Shown here piece by piece: positions 45,053-55,028 of a stretch of DNA of 64,000 bases. The DNA is taken from assembly GCF_017355915.2 (NCBI RefSeq), contig NZ_JAFEUV020000011.1:1-64000 (forward strand), given 5' to 3'. Under the pieces are notes generated by a model. It did no database searches. It saw nothing but the letters and a program-made list of their open reading frames with translations, and was not told the DNA's origin. Within the stretch, counting starts at the first letter, position 1. Every line of letters starts with the position of its first letter. Source of the DNA: Telluribacter roseus. GTDB taxonomy: Bacteria; Bacteroidota; Bacteroidia; Cytophagales; Spirosomataceae. Both the position numbers and the translations under genes were made by a program.

Positions 45053-46499
45053 CCAGCAATCCATCAATCAGGCCATAAATTTCCATGTCTGAAGGCCGTG
45101 GAGCATGATTAGCTTTGATCTTACCCTGCTGATCAATCAGAATGTAATGGGGTATTCCGGACATTCGGTAGAGACTGTAGATGCCCCCTTCCTCCTCCTG
45201 TGAATTTTGATTGACATGAAATCCGCCGGGAGCTTTGTCACTTTTCAGAAAGGTTTTCCACTTCTCAGTATCTTTATCAGTAGATACAAATAAGAATACT
45301 ACCTCTTCATTTCCCTGGTAGTGCTCTATCATCTTTTTCGAGTTAGGGAACTCAGCCAGGCAGGGTACACACCAGGTAGCCCAGGTATCCAGGTACACGA
45401 TCTTTCCCTTAAAATCTGATAGACGGACCTCATTCCCATGCTTATCAGTAGCTACAAAATCTTTGGCGGGCTTGCCTTCTGCCAGATCATTGTATCTTTC
45501 AACAATTGGAGCCAAGTTGGATAGGTAAGGTGAGTTAGGGTACTCTTCCCGGAAATTGGCATATAGCTGAGCTACTGATGGTCTTAATCCGTAATCGCTT
45601 AGGAGCTTTACAAAATTATAGGCCTGTACAAATTCTCTAATTGGAGCAATACGCCGGTTCGACTTGATCGCTTTTTCAGTGAGGTATATCAATGAGTCTG
45701 TATTCTTTTCCTGCCCATCCTTCTTTAACGCGAAGTATAGGGATCCATGAAGATTGGTGATGATTTCATAGTCAATGACACTTCTGTACATACCCATATT
45801 TGCTTTTAAATAGGATGCCTTGATGGGCAGGTTTTGTAGAAAAGCGGGAGCGTTATAGCCACTTTCTTTTTCAATCGCATCATGATCTAAACCTCCCAAC
45901 CAGCTCCTTCTCCATTGCACCAGAAAGGTATTATTATCGATGATAAACTCTTTAAGTGGGGCCGGAACCAGTTTATCGTTCCTGATGGCCTGGTGTAAAG
46001 GGGAAAACTCAGCACCAAAAGTAGCTTTGAACTTCTTTTGTTCCTCTTTTGACATATTCCTGAATTGACTAACTACCGCACTGGCTTTATCCAATACTTT
46101 TCCGGCAACCATGTGTGATTGGTACAGATACTGGTTCATGACGCTCAACTCACCTTCAAATAGGGTTTCTGATCCGGTCATGGTAAGTTTCAGCGTCTGA
46201 TCAGGTACAAGGAAAAGGGTATACACCGAATCCTGACCCATTTCACCAGGACCTATTTTGGCAATAGTCAGTAGCGTGTCAGTAAGAGGAATGTTTAAAG
46301 TAGCAAGTCCTGACGGATTGATCACTGCCTCGGCCAGTTTGGAGGTACCGCCAGTAAATAAGTCTTCAACAGAAACGGAGGCTTTCTGTCCTACACAGGT
46401 TTTACAATTGATCACTACCTGGGTGGTAGGCTTTTGGGTAAAGCCTTTATTGGCTATACAGAAAATCAGAGTGTAAAGGACTAGCAGGTGTGGTCTCAT
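45045..46499 (-). CDS. TlpA-family periplasmic thiol-disulfide oxidoreductase with N-terminal extension
   Basis: A 484-residue exported protein with signal peptide (about 1-21), an N-terminal region of about 330 residues with a beta domain and helical part, as seen in Bacteroidota TlpA-like proteins, and a C-terminal thioredoxin domain (about 345-480) with active site WCVPC in the WATWCVPCLAEFP motif and cis-Pro in SGIPHYILID. It probably reduces disulfides or haem-binding Cys pairs in the periplasm. A link with the many cytochrome c proteins in this window is plausible but inferred. The gene is convergent with, and overlaps, the acetyltransferase gene. Confidence 0.9.
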   Translation of the reverse strand: MRPHLLVLYTLIFCIANKGFTQKPTTQVVINCKTCVGQKASVSVEDLFTGGTSKLAEAVINPSGLATLNIPLTDTLLTIAKIGPGEMGQDSVYTLFLVPDQTLKLTMTGSETLFEGELSVMNQYLYQSHMVAGKVLDKASAVVSQFRNMSKEEQKKFKATFGAEFSPLHQAIRNDKLVPAPLKEFIIDNNTFLVQWRRSWLGGLDHDAIEKESGYNAPAFLQNLPIKASYLKANMGMYRSVIDYEIITNLHGSLYFALKKDGQEKNTDSLIYLTEKAIKSNRRIAPIREFVQAYNFVKLLSDYGLRPSVAQLYANFREEYPNSPYLSNLAPIVERYNDLAEGKPAKDFVATDKHGNEVRLSDFKGKIVYLDTWATWCVPCLAEFPNSKKMIEHYQGNEEVVFLFVSTDKDTEKWKTFLKSDKAPGGFHVNQNSQEEEGGIYSLYRMSGIPHYILIDQQGKIKANHAPRPSDMEIYGLIDGLLAK

Positions 46500-46559
46500 C
46501 AGTAAAGCAGGTTACGTTAAGATATGATGCGTCGTCAGTTGTAAGGTAGTAGTAGAACG

Positions 46560-46627
46560 AAGAAGTCCAGGAAGTACGGGGAGAATTTTATCCTACGGTT
46601 ATCCCTGGTACTTTCTGGACTTCTTTT
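46560..46627 (-). terminator. Long hairpin downstream of the permuted SGNH gene
   Basis: AGAAGTCCAGGAAGTAC (46561-46577) pairs with GTACTTTCTGGACTTCT (46608-46624) with one non-Watson-Crick position, and a TTTT run continues on the plus side. It lies between two minus-strand genes and probably ends the SGNH transcript. The loop is 30 bases. Confidence 0.55.
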
Positions 46628-46663
46628 GGTGAGGTTATTATTCAGCCTGATTCTGAATAGATC

Positions 46664-47383
46664 TTAATAACGGAGCAACTTCTTCAGATAAGCCGGATAG
46701 CTCTTTCCGTCCAGGCTGCCGTCGCCTTTGGTGATACTGTCGCCAAAGCACACCAGGCGGTCGTGTGGGATTCGGTTATTGATCAGGTGCTGATGGATAG
46801 CCACGGCCATGGTACGGTAGCCTTCGGGGGTAGGATGTATCCCGTCTGTTTTCTTACTATTCGCTTCGTTCTGGATCAGGCTGTCGGCGTCTTCCCCAAC
46901 GTTTCCTACTGTTTCAAATACGTGATGCATGTCCAGCAGCGAGAGCTGATACTCTGCGGCCAACCTTTTGATTACTTCATTTACTTGCTCTTTTCTAACC
47001 CTGTGTCCTTCGGGCTCATAAAATGTGCGGGGGTGACGCGTCATCAGGTAGGGCTCGTGCGCAGGCAGGATGGTCATGAGCAGGATGTTGCTGTTAATGC
47101 CCTTGATGCGGGTTATTATTTCCCGGAGGTTTTTCTCGTATTGGGGGAGGGGGATGTGCTTCTGGCTGTTCATGTCGTTGGTGCCGGCTTTGAGTATAAC
47201 CAGGTTAGGCTTGTGAGCCAGACAGTCTTTTTCGATCCGGGCTAGTAGGTCGGCGGTGTTATTTCCCCCCACACCAGCGTTGATGATAGATGGCTTTTCA
47301 GCGGATGGATGTATCAGAGATTGGGCAGGAGTACATAGCAGGGGCGAGGCCAGGGTAGCCTTCAGAAATTTTCTACGGCGCAT
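46664..47383 (-). CDS. SGNH/GDSL-family hydrolase with circularly permuted motif order
   Basis: A 239-residue exported esterase-like protein with a Tat-like N-terminus (MRRRKFLKATLAS). The four SGNH motifs are intact, but block I comes last: block II Gly (NAGVGGNN, 35-42), block III Asn69 in GTND, block V Asp180 and His183 in DGIHPTPEGY, and only then block I with nucleophile Ser216 in CFGDSITKGDG, followed by the helix SYPAYLKKLL that normally leads into block II. The usual N-terminal strand is therefore at the C-terminus. All catalytic residues are present, so it should be active as an esterase, deacetylase or lipase-like enzyme. The start at 47383 is an ATG. The gene is alone, about 280 bp downstream of a minus-strand kinase gene. 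Confidence 0.9.
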   Translation of the reverse strand: MRRRKFLKATLASPLLCTPAQSLIHPSAEKPSIINAGVGGNNTADLLARIEKDCLAHKPNLVILKAGTNDMNSQKHIPLPQYEKNLREIITRIKGINSNILLMTILPAHEPYLMTRHPRTFYEPEGHRVRKEQVNEVIKRLAAEYQLSLLDMHHVFETVGNVGEDADSLIQNEANSKKTDGIHPTPEGYRTMAVAIHQHLINNRIPHDRLVCFGDSITKGDGSLDGKSYPAYLKKLLRY

Positions 47384-47401
47384 TTTGATAAGTTGTGGTT
47401 G

Positions 47402-47418
47402 ATCAGGCAGAGCCTGAT
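47402..47418. promoter_or_regulatory. Short inverted repeat upstream of the permuted SGNH gene
   Basis: ATCAGGC (47402-47408) and GCCTGAT (47412-47418) with a 3-base spacer lie about 20 bp before the start codon on the minus strand. It is a possible operator or leader hairpin, weakly supported. The rest of the 265-bp gap shows nothing else. Confidence 0.3.
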
Positions 47419-47648
47419 TGGTTTAGGAATGATAGTACGGCTTGGTATTCGTCTACTAAAATGGGAATAGGAGCTGTAAAAGCGGATAGCTTTGACGTAC
47501 GTAAAGGTAGAAAATGGGCCCGGTCAGGCCAAGTGTAGTAGTAAAAAACTGTTTAGTAGCAGAGAGGTACAATGGGAGTAGTATATAGATTACGAACAGT
47601 ACGTACGACTGTTGGGCATCGGGGTAATACTGGCAATCGATAGACCTT

Positions 47649-50270
47649 CTAGGTAAGGCCTGGAAGTACTACTACAAAGGTACTGCCCCGGCCCGGAGAG
47701 CTGGTGACGGTAATGCCACCACCGTGCTGCTCGGCTACCTTTTTACAGATCGCCAGGCCCAGGCCACTTCCGGGGTACTGGCTGCGGCCGTGCAGTCGGG
47801 CAAATAGTTCGAATACCTTAGCCTGGTGCTCTTCATCAATGCCAATCCCGTTGTCCCTGACCCGAATGGCACACCAGTTCCCGCTCGCTGTCAACTGTAC
47901 TGCTTCCTGTATCTCCTTGAGAGTGGCAGGACCTGACTCTATCACGATCCGGGGGGTGGTAGTTACGTCCGTAAATTTAAGGGCATTGCTGATGAGGTTC
48001 TGAAACAGTTGCCTGAGCTGTACGGCGTTGCCCCTGATGCGGGGTAAAGTACCAATGATTACCTCGGCCTTTTTCTCTTCAATGGTCGTTTCCAGGTCAA
48101 GTAGTATATTATGGAGGATAGTATTCAGTGGTACTACCTCATGAGCTTCTTTCTGGGTTGAGAACCGTGAGTACATCAGGAGCCCATCGATCAGGTCCTG
48201 CATCCGTACACTGGATGACTGCATCCGCCGCACCAGGTCTATGCCGGCCGATGGAAGGGAGTGAGCGTACTGCTTCACCAGCATTTCTCCGAAGGCGTTG
48301 ATCTTTCGGGTGGGTTCGTACAGATCATGTGAGGCTATATACGCAAATTGCTCGAGGCTCTTGTTGGACTGACGGAGTTCTTCCAGCAGGGCTTCCTGTT
48401 TCTGGCTCAGCACCACCCGATCCGTAATATCCATAAAGGTCAGTATGATCAGGCCGTTTTTCATCTGGATGAGGGACAGGTCGTACCAGAACTTCCTTTT
48501 CCCATCGGGTGAAGGGAAGAACACCTCCGTCCGCAACGGCTCCTTCCGTTCAATCGCTTCCACGTAGCGGTCAAAGAAACCGATTTGTTTGACAATTGGA
48601 AACAAGGTGAGATAGGTACTTCCGACAATGTTTTCATACGCATGTCCCGAAAAGCTGGCACCAGCCTGATTGGTCATTAGTATCCTGAAATCTACTATTT
48701 CTCCCTGCTCATTCCGAATGACGTCCATCGCAAAAACGCCATTGATCGAACTATCCAGTACCCCTTCTACCAGTTCTTTCTGCTCCTGGGCTTCAAGCAA
48801 GGCTTTTTGAATATCCGAAATATCCACGTAGGTAGTCACCAGGCCATTGTTCAGCTTGTTCATGGATACTTTCATCCATTTATTGGATATCGGATCGTAC
48901 CAGTTTTCCATTTTAAGGGGCTCTCCCGACTCCATAACATTCAGCGCATCCTGCAGTAGCTCGGGCTTATTGCCGATCAGCTGCTTTACGGTAAGTCCTA
49001 CCGCATTCGTAGAGAAGAGACGGTCAAAAGCCTCAGTGGTAGCCCGGTTGGCCTTGGTTATCCGGAAGTCCTCGATCTGCCCGGACTCGTTCCGGATGGC
49101 ATCCGATACCAGTATAAAGTTGTCCGAACTATCCAGGATACCATCCAGTAGCTGGGTATAAGCCTCCAGCTCCTGGGTTGTTTTCTTGTTGGCCGTGATA
49201 TCCTTAAAAATAGTGAGCATGTGATCGCCCAGCTTTGAGGCCGAAATATCCATCCACAGTTCCTGATTATCACGGCGGTTGTACCTTTCGATACGTATAG
49301 GTACCCCCGTTTCCAGTACGCTGGCGTACTGTGCTATATATTCACTGGCACCCGGCGAGATCTGCGTCAGCGTGAGTTGCTGGTAATCTTCATCCGTAAA
49401 CATACCCGCATAGAGCGTGGCTTTGTTATACTGTACCGCCCTGAAGTCGACGATTTGTCCCGCCGGATCAAGTACGGGTTTCCAAAGGGCAATGGCATCC
49501 TGGCTACTATCAATGATCTGCTGGAGGATGGAGGCATGTTGATGTACCTTCTGCTCAGCTTTTTGCTTTTCAGTGAGGTTATAGTAGCTGATGATTACGC
49601 CATCTTCGTATCTGGAAACCGCCACATGAAAGGTCTGGTCCTTATCGGGGTAGTACTTCTCCGACACGAACGGGCGCCCCGTTTCGATGACGTCTACGTA
49701 GCGGGCAAATAATCCCACCTGCTTAGTACCAGGGTACCAGTCCATGATAAAGGTACCCAGCGGGGCATTAAAACCCAGAAAGGGATTAGTCTCAGCCGTA
49801 TTATTCCGAAAAACCAGCCGCAGGTCTTCCACCTGGCCTGCCTCATTCCGGACGGCTTCGAATACCACTACACCCGTCAGGCTGGTAGTCAGTATATGTT
49901 CACCCAGTGACTGGACAAAGGGAGAGGTGGGCTCCTTTTGTTTGAGTTGTACCAGCAAGGTGTTGTCCAGCTTTTTTACCTCATAGGTGAAGGTTGCTTC
50001 CCGGTCGGGAAGGGGTGAGGGTTCGGTGGTTCCGGATTGTCTGACTCCTGACGTATAGGCCTGATCGATTGAATTTAGGAGTACCCTTGAGGGAATAACC
50101 TCCTGAATGGGTACCGGAGCAAATAAAGGTTTAGTCCAGGCTAGTATAGATTTAGCCTGTTTGTTTATGGCTTTCACTTCAAATTCCCCAAAACTACCTT
50201 CTTTGGGTAGCTGGCAAATAAGTAGTGCGTCCGAAGCGTTGTCAAAGTACTCCAGTACTATATCATGCAT
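47649..50270 (-). CDS. Soluble multi-PAS sensor histidine kinase
   Basis: An 873-residue cytoplasmic kinase with no membrane helix. About five PAS-like domains run from residue 5 to about 625, several with the repeated phrase VxDVIRNExGxIxDFR at their core. HisKA follows with His in YIASHDLYEPTRK (about 650), then HATPase (NLISNALKF, DNGIGIDEEH, GSGLGLAICKK). The PAS domains look like internal duplications of one ancestral unit. It is divergent from the 1291-residue kinase gene with a 306-bp shared upstream region. No receiver domain; the partner may be one of the single-domain receivers. Confidence 0.92.
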   Translation of the reverse strand: MHDIVLEYFDNASDALLICQLPKEGSFGEFEVKAINKQAKSILAWTKPLFAPVPIQEVIPSRVLLNSIDQAYTSGVRQSGTTEPSPLPDREATFTYEVKKLDNTLLVQLKQKEPTSPFVQSLGEHILTTSLTGVVVFEAVRNEAGQVEDLRLVFRNNTAETNPFLGFNAPLGTFIMDWYPGTKQVGLFARYVDVIETGRPFVSEKYYPDKDQTFHVAVSRYEDGVIISYYNLTEKQKAEQKVHQHASILQQIIDSSQDAIALWKPVLDPAGQIVDFRAVQYNKATLYAGMFTDEDYQQLTLTQISPGASEYIAQYASVLETGVPIRIERYNRRDNQELWMDISASKLGDHMLTIFKDITANKKTTQELEAYTQLLDGILDSSDNFILVSDAIRNESGQIEDFRITKANRATTEAFDRLFSTNAVGLTVKQLIGNKPELLQDALNVMESGEPLKMENWYDPISNKWMKVSMNKLNNGLVTTYVDISDIQKALLEAQEQKELVEGVLDSSINGVFAMDVIRNEQGEIVDFRILMTNQAGASFSGHAYENIVGSTYLTLFPIVKQIGFFDRYVEAIERKEPLRTEVFFPSPDGKRKFWYDLSLIQMKNGLIILTFMDITDRVVLSQKQEALLEELRQSNKSLEQFAYIASHDLYEPTRKINAFGEMLVKQYAHSLPSAGIDLVRRMQSSSVRMQDLIDGLLMYSRFSTQKEAHEVVPLNTILHNILLDLETTIEEKKAEVIIGTLPRIRGNAVQLRQLFQNLISNALKFTDVTTTPRIVIESGPATLKEIQEAVQLTASGNWCAIRVRDNGIGIDEEHQAKVFELFARLHGRSQYPGSGLGLAICKKVAEQHGGGITVTSSPGRGSTFVVVLPGLT

Positions 50271-50576
50271 AGTGTTAAACCATAAATTATATAGCCATAA
50301 CCTTTGAGTAATCGATTAGTTTGAAATACTAATTATATAATCATTTGAAGATAGTATAGTAGTTTATGTCACCATGGTTTCTTTACCTTTTTACCTGGAT
50401 TGATGTAGTTGTGCTTGATCGAAAACTTTATTCATTTTTTAATAATTTTTTAAATCACGGCCTTCTTTCAATCAAAGCCTTGTTTGACCCAATAGTCATC
50501 TGTTAGTGAGTTACTGGTTTTGGTAATTTCCTTCGTATATAGTTATTTAGAAGCTTGATGTAATTAATTTACGTGT
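50271..50576. other. Divergent intergenic region between two kinase genes
   Basis: 306 bp, AT-rich, containing the promoters of both kinases. I found no exact TAnnTTTG promoter match, no inverted repeat above background and no gene in it. Confidence 0.5.
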
Positions 50577-53500
50577 ATGTTGAGTGCAGAACAGTGGGTT
50601 TCAGTATTTACTAATTCATCCGTTTCTTTTCTTGTTTTAAAAGCCAATTCTCCTTTTTTTACTATTGAGGAAGTCAATGAGTCCTTTCTCACTACTACAG
50701 GATGTTCGAAAGACAGCTTATTAAATAAATCTATATTCGACGCTTTTCCGGCTAATCCGGAGCAGCCGGATGGCCTGTGGGTAAGTAATCTGAGGGCCGC
50801 ACTCGAGGAGGTAGTTACGAGCCGGACCACTCAGAAGTTCGTCAATAAAAAATACGATATACCCGTTGGTGATACCCCTGAATTCGAGACCCGATTCTGG
50901 AATCTGGACATTCATCCTGTCCTGAACAGCGATGGTCAGGTGGAATACATCTGCCTCATGGTGGTAGACGTGACCGATCAGACCCGGCTTGAAAAGAAAG
51001 CTCAGGAGCAGATCATCAAGAATGAGGAGAAGACTAACCTCATCATGAACGCCGCGCTGGATGCTATAATCTGCATTGATAAAGCGGGCTCCATTACCTA
51101 TTGGAATCCGCAGTCCGAAAAGATTTTCGGGTGGAAGGCCAAGGAAGTGATGGGTCTAAATATTTCGGATGTCATTGTTCCCCAGGTATACCGCAAACGC
51201 CATGACAAAGGGATAGACCGGTACAATCAGACGGGGCATGGTCCTGCTCTCAACGTGCTGCTCGAGCTTTCGGCACTCAAAAAGAACGGGAAGGATTTCC
51301 CTGTTGAGCTGACGGTACTGCCCATTAAGCAGGATGAGGGGGAGGAGTTTTTCTGTGCATTTATACGTGATATATCAGGTCGTAAAAAGCAGGAAAGCGA
51401 GGTACTCAAGCTGTCGGAGCGCCTCATGCTGGCTACCCAGGCCAGTGCCGACGCCATCTGGGACTGGGATATCAGGGAGGGGAGTATGTACCGGAGCGAA
51501 GGCTACAGTACCCTGTACGGGTACGACTTTTTCGGAAAGAAGTGGCCGGACTACTTCTGGGAATCCAAAGTTCATGCCGACGACCTGAACGCTATTCAGG
51601 CCTCCATTCAGGAAGCACTTACTAGTACCCAGGTACCTAACTGGACGGGTGAGTACCGTTTTCAGAAGGCGGATGGTACCTATGCCTTTGTCCGCGAAAA
51701 TATTATCATACTTCGTGATCAGGGAGGTGTTCCTAACCGTATCGTAGGTGCGCTGAAAGATATCACCACGGCCAAGGAGCAGGAGCAGGCACTACAGAAG
51801 AAGTGCGAAGTACTCCGGGGCATAATTGATAGCCTACCGGATATGATCTATGCCAAGGATCTTGATCTGATGCATGTTGTCAACAACACTGCTAACCTGA
51901 AACTGCTTGGAGCCCAAACCGAGGCAGAGACCCTGGGCAAGCCCTCCTCCTACTATTTTCCGGGTGAAGTAGGAGAGGCTATCCGGGAAGATGACCTGAA
52001 GATACTCCAGACCGGCGAAGGTATCTACAATAAGGAGGAGACCATACTGTCAAATGGGGAGAAGCTGTGTGTCGTAACGACCAAGGTACCCCTGCGCGAC
52101 AAAGATCAGAACATAATTGGTATAGCCGGTACCAGCAAGGACCTGACCCTGATGTATAAGAAGCAGGAGGAGCATGTACTTATATATAAAATAGTATCGG
52201 CGCTGGGCAAACTGGAAACCCTGGACGAAGCCCTAGCCGAAACGCTACGCCTGATCTCAGGCTTTATGGACTTCAAGGTAGGGGAAGCCTGGCTGGTAAG
52301 TTATGATAAAAAAGAACTGATCCGTAAAAGTGCCTGGTTGGACGAAAAAGTAGCCGATATATTCAGCTACAACTACAGTACGCGCATCAGCTATGGGGCG
52401 GGGGTACCGGGCAGCACCTGGCAGAAAGGCCAGCTCCAGATCCTGAATGATATTCAGGATGATAACAAGATCAGGCGCACGGAGCAGGTACGCCAGGCCG
52501 GCCTTAACTCGGCTATTGGCCTCCCCATCAAGTACCAGGGAGAGGTCATAGCGGTACTGACGTTTATGGCTGAGCGGCAGATCGAGCATACGCAGGAACT
52601 GGTAGAACTGATGCGCCTCATAGCCGGTCAGACAGCCCTGAATATCCAGCGTAAGAAAACGGAGGATGAGCTGAATAGCTTCTTCAACCATTCACCGGAT
52701 ATTCTGTGCGTATTCGGCAAAGATGGATATTTTAAGAAAATCAACGCTGCTGCCACTACCATACTTGATTATTCTCAGGAAGAATTGCTTTCAAGACCCT
52801 ATTTATCTTTTGTCCATCCGGATGACCTGGACAATACACAGAGAGCAGTGGAACGGCTGATAAACTTAAAGTCCACAGGATACTACGAGACCCGATATAT
52901 TACGGGGGGAGGAGAAGAGAGGTGGTTGGCCTGGACAGGTACATCAGTAGGAGATGAAGATATCATCTTTGCCATTGGCAGGAATATCACCGATAGGAAG
53001 AAACTGGAAGGGGAAGTAGCCCAATACAACCAGCGTATCATAAATATTCTGGAAAGCATTACCGAAGGGTTTATTATGGTGGACAGGCAGTGGGTAGTAA
53101 CCTACTGGAATCGGGAAGCGGAGCGAATTATAGGACTAGCCCGTAAAGAGGCGCTGGGAGTACTGCTCTGGGCCATCTTTCCTGAAGCAAAAGCCCTGCA
53201 ATTCCATACAGAGTTTCAACGGGCTTTTGCTGAACAGGTACCTGTATATTTCGAAGAATTCTCCCCCTTCACAAAAAAATGGGTGGAAGTAAGTGGTTAT
53301 CCATCCGAAGTGGGCTTGTCCATATTCTTCCGGGACATTACCGAACAGAAACAAGCGCAGCAATCTCTGATGCTTAGCGAGCAACGGTTCCGGGCGCTGG
53401 TACAGGATGGTAGTGATATGATTAGCATCATGAATGTGGATGGATATTTCATGTATGCAAGTCCATCTACACAGCAGGTTCTAGGCTTTTCAACGGAAGA

Positions 53501-54452
53501 GTTTATAGGGAAACATGCCATAGGATTTGTACATGAAGAGGACCATGAACGGATCCTTAATGCGTTAGCTGATGTAAGGATTAGCAAAAGGGTTAAGCTG
53601 GCACCTTTTCGTTTCAAAGATTCAGAAAACAACTATCGTTGGATCGAAACAGTTGCTACCGACCTGACCGATGACCCCGCAGTTGGCGGAATCGTGACCA
53701 ACTCCAGAGATGTAACGGATCGGGTGGTACAGATGCAGGAACGTGAGAAGCTGATTGAGGAGCTGACCCAAACAAACGTCGACCTCAAGCAGTTTACCTA
53801 CATAACCTCCCATAATTTCCGGGCTCCTCTTTCCAATCTGCTGGGACTCCTAAGTCTGATGGAAGAGGAACAAGTAGAAGACCCGCTACTTCAGGAAATG
53901 TTGATTGGCTTCAGAAAGTCGACTTACGCCCTTAACGATACCATCAATGATCTGATCAAGGTACTGATCATTAAGGACAATCCGGCAATTGGCCGGGAGC
54001 CATTACTGGTGGCAGAGCAATTTGACCAGATCGTGGACCAGTTCAGGGGGCAGCTGGAGGAGGTAAATGCCGACTTAGAGACCAATTTTGAGGAAGCACC
54101 CGTTATCCGGTTTAACCGGTCGTATATGGAAAGTATATTCCTTAACCTGTTGACGAATGCTGTCAAGTACCGATCTGGTACCCGTCCTTTGCGGATCAGG
54201 GTAAGTACGCATCATACGGATGGGGCGGTACTGCTCAGGTTTGAAGATAACGGTCTGGGAATAGATATTGAGCGCTATAAAGACCGGTTGTTTGGCCTGT
54301 ACCAGCGTTTTCATGACCGGCCTGACAGCAAAGGTCTGGGATTATACCTGATCAAATCGCAGATGGAAGCCCTGGGTGGCTCCATCAGTATAGATAGTAA
54401 AGTAAATGAAGGTACCAGCCTAACCCTTACATTTAGAAATGACTCATGGTAG
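50577..54452 (+). CDS. Soluble PAS/GAF sensor histidine kinase
   Basis: A 1291-residue kinase with no membrane helix. The order from N-terminus is PAS (about 10-130), PAS (140-265, DAIICIDKAGSITYWNPQSE), PAS_3 (275-395), PAS (405-525), GAF (540-690), PAS (690-815), PAS (825-940), PAS (955-1070), HisKA with His in ITSHNFRAPLSNL (about 1100), and HATPase (NLLTNAVKYR, DNGLGID, GLGLYLIK). The H-box reads HNFRAPL rather than HDLxxPL, a form common in Bacteroidota kinases. The receiver gene at 54446 overlaps its end by 7 bp and is surely its partner. Confidence 0.93.
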   Translation: MLSAEQWVSVFTNSSVSFLVLKANSPFFTIEEVNESFLTTTGCSKDSLLNKSIFDAFPANPEQPDGLWVSNLRAALEEVVTSRTTQKFVNKKYDIPVGDTPEFETRFWNLDIHPVLNSDGQVEYICLMVVDVTDQTRLEKKAQEQIIKNEEKTNLIMNAALDAIICIDKAGSITYWNPQSEKIFGWKAKEVMGLNISDVIVPQVYRKRHDKGIDRYNQTGHGPALNVLLELSALKKNGKDFPVELTVLPIKQDEGEEFFCAFIRDISGRKKQESEVLKLSERLMLATQASADAIWDWDIREGSMYRSEGYSTLYGYDFFGKKWPDYFWESKVHADDLNAIQASIQEALTSTQVPNWTGEYRFQKADGTYAFVRENIIILRDQGGVPNRIVGALKDITTAKEQEQALQKKCEVLRGIIDSLPDMIYAKDLDLMHVVNNTANLKLLGAQTEAETLGKPSSYYFPGEVGEAIREDDLKILQTGEGIYNKEETILSNGEKLCVVTTKVPLRDKDQNIIGIAGTSKDLTLMYKKQEEHVLIYKIVSALGKLETLDEALAETLRLISGFMDFKVGEAWLVSYDKKELIRKSAWLDEKVADIFSYNYSTRISYGAGVPGSTWQKGQLQILNDIQDDNKIRRTEQVRQAGLNSAIGLPIKYQGEVIAVLTFMAERQIEHTQELVELMRLIAGQTALNIQRKKTEDELNSFFNHSPDILCVFGKDGYFKKINAAATTILDYSQEELLSRPYLSFVHPDDLDNTQRAVERLINLKSTGYYETRYITGGGEERWLAWTGTSVGDEDIIFAIGRNITDRKKLEGEVAQYNQRIINILESITEGFIMVDRQWVVTYWNREAERIIGLARKEALGVLLWAIFPEAKALQFHTEFQRAFAEQVPVYFEEFSPFTKKWVEVSGYPSEVGLSIFFRDITEQKQAQQSLMLSEQRFRALVQDGSDMISIMNVDGYFMYASPSTQQVLGFSTEEFIGKHAIGFVHEEDHERILNALADVRISKRVKLAPFRFKDSENNYRWIETVATDLTDDPAVGGIVTNSRDVTDRVVQMQEREKLIEELTQTNVDLKQFTYITSHNFRAPLSNLLGLLSLMEEEQVEDPLLQEMLIGFRKSTYALNDTINDLIKVLIIKDNPAIGREPLLVAEQFDQIVDQFRGQLEEVNADLETNFEEAPVIRFNRSYMESIFLNLLTNAVKYRSGTRPLRIRVSTHHTDGAVLLRFEDNGLGIDIERYKDRLFGLYQRFHDRPDSKGLGLYLIKSQMEALGGSISIDSKVNEGTSLTLTFRNDSW

Positions 54453-54910
54453 ACTGCGTAGTTTTAATTGAAGATGATGAGGTCACCCGGATGCTGAGCG
54501 GCATTGTGATTCAAAAGGCCTCCTTCGCCCAGAATATCCTATCCTTTGGTAATGGTAAGCAGGCACTTGAGTACTACCGGCAGCTTGCTGAGCGTAAAGA
54601 AGAGGTGGGCGACAACTATCCCAGGCTGATTTTCCTGGACCTGTATCTGCCCGTTATGGGAGGGTGGGAGTTTCTGGATGAATTCGTAAGAGATTACTAT
54701 CCGCTTTTTAAAGAAACCAAAGTGGTAGTACTATCTTCATCCGTAGATCCCGTGGATGAGCGTAAGGCTCAAAGCTACCCTTTGGTACTGGACTTTCAGT
54801 CAAAGCCGATTACAAAGGAATTGATGGCTCGCCTGACCGAGCAACTACAGAAGCCAGCCACCGTAATACGATCCGTGGGAGGTGACACTCAGGGTTTGAG
54901 GGCTTTCTAA
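54446..54910 (+). CDS. Single-domain CheY-like response regulator
   Basis: A 154-residue receiver: acidic pocket EDD (9-11), phospho-acceptor Asp65 in IFLDLYLPVMGG, LSSSVDP and FQSKPI as switch and Lys segments. It overlaps the kinase gene by 7 bp, so translation is coupled. It has no output domain; a short C-terminal tail follows the domain. It is a paralogue of the orphan receiver at 18001-18417. Confidence 0.93.
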   Translation: MVDCVVLIEDDEVTRMLSGIVIQKASFAQNILSFGNGKQALEYYRQLAERKEEVGDNYPRLIFLDLYLPVMGGWEFLDEFVRDYYPLFKETKVVVLSSSVDPVDERKAQSYPLVLDFQSKPITKELMARLTEQLQKPATVIRSVGGDTQGLRAF

Positions 54911-55028
54911 ATACGACATTTTCCTCGTGTTGTAGTATATCGGTGAGGGGGAAGGCAATGTTACCGGTAATTTCCTGAATAGTAAACTTTTACGGAATTT
55001 GGCAGTAGTTACGTATACTAACTAGCTG

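Noticed and set aside
54961-54970. Perfect 10-bp palindrome TTACCGGTAA upstream of the ACAD-like gene
   Set aside because: Short, single occurrence and not phased with a promoter that I can identify.
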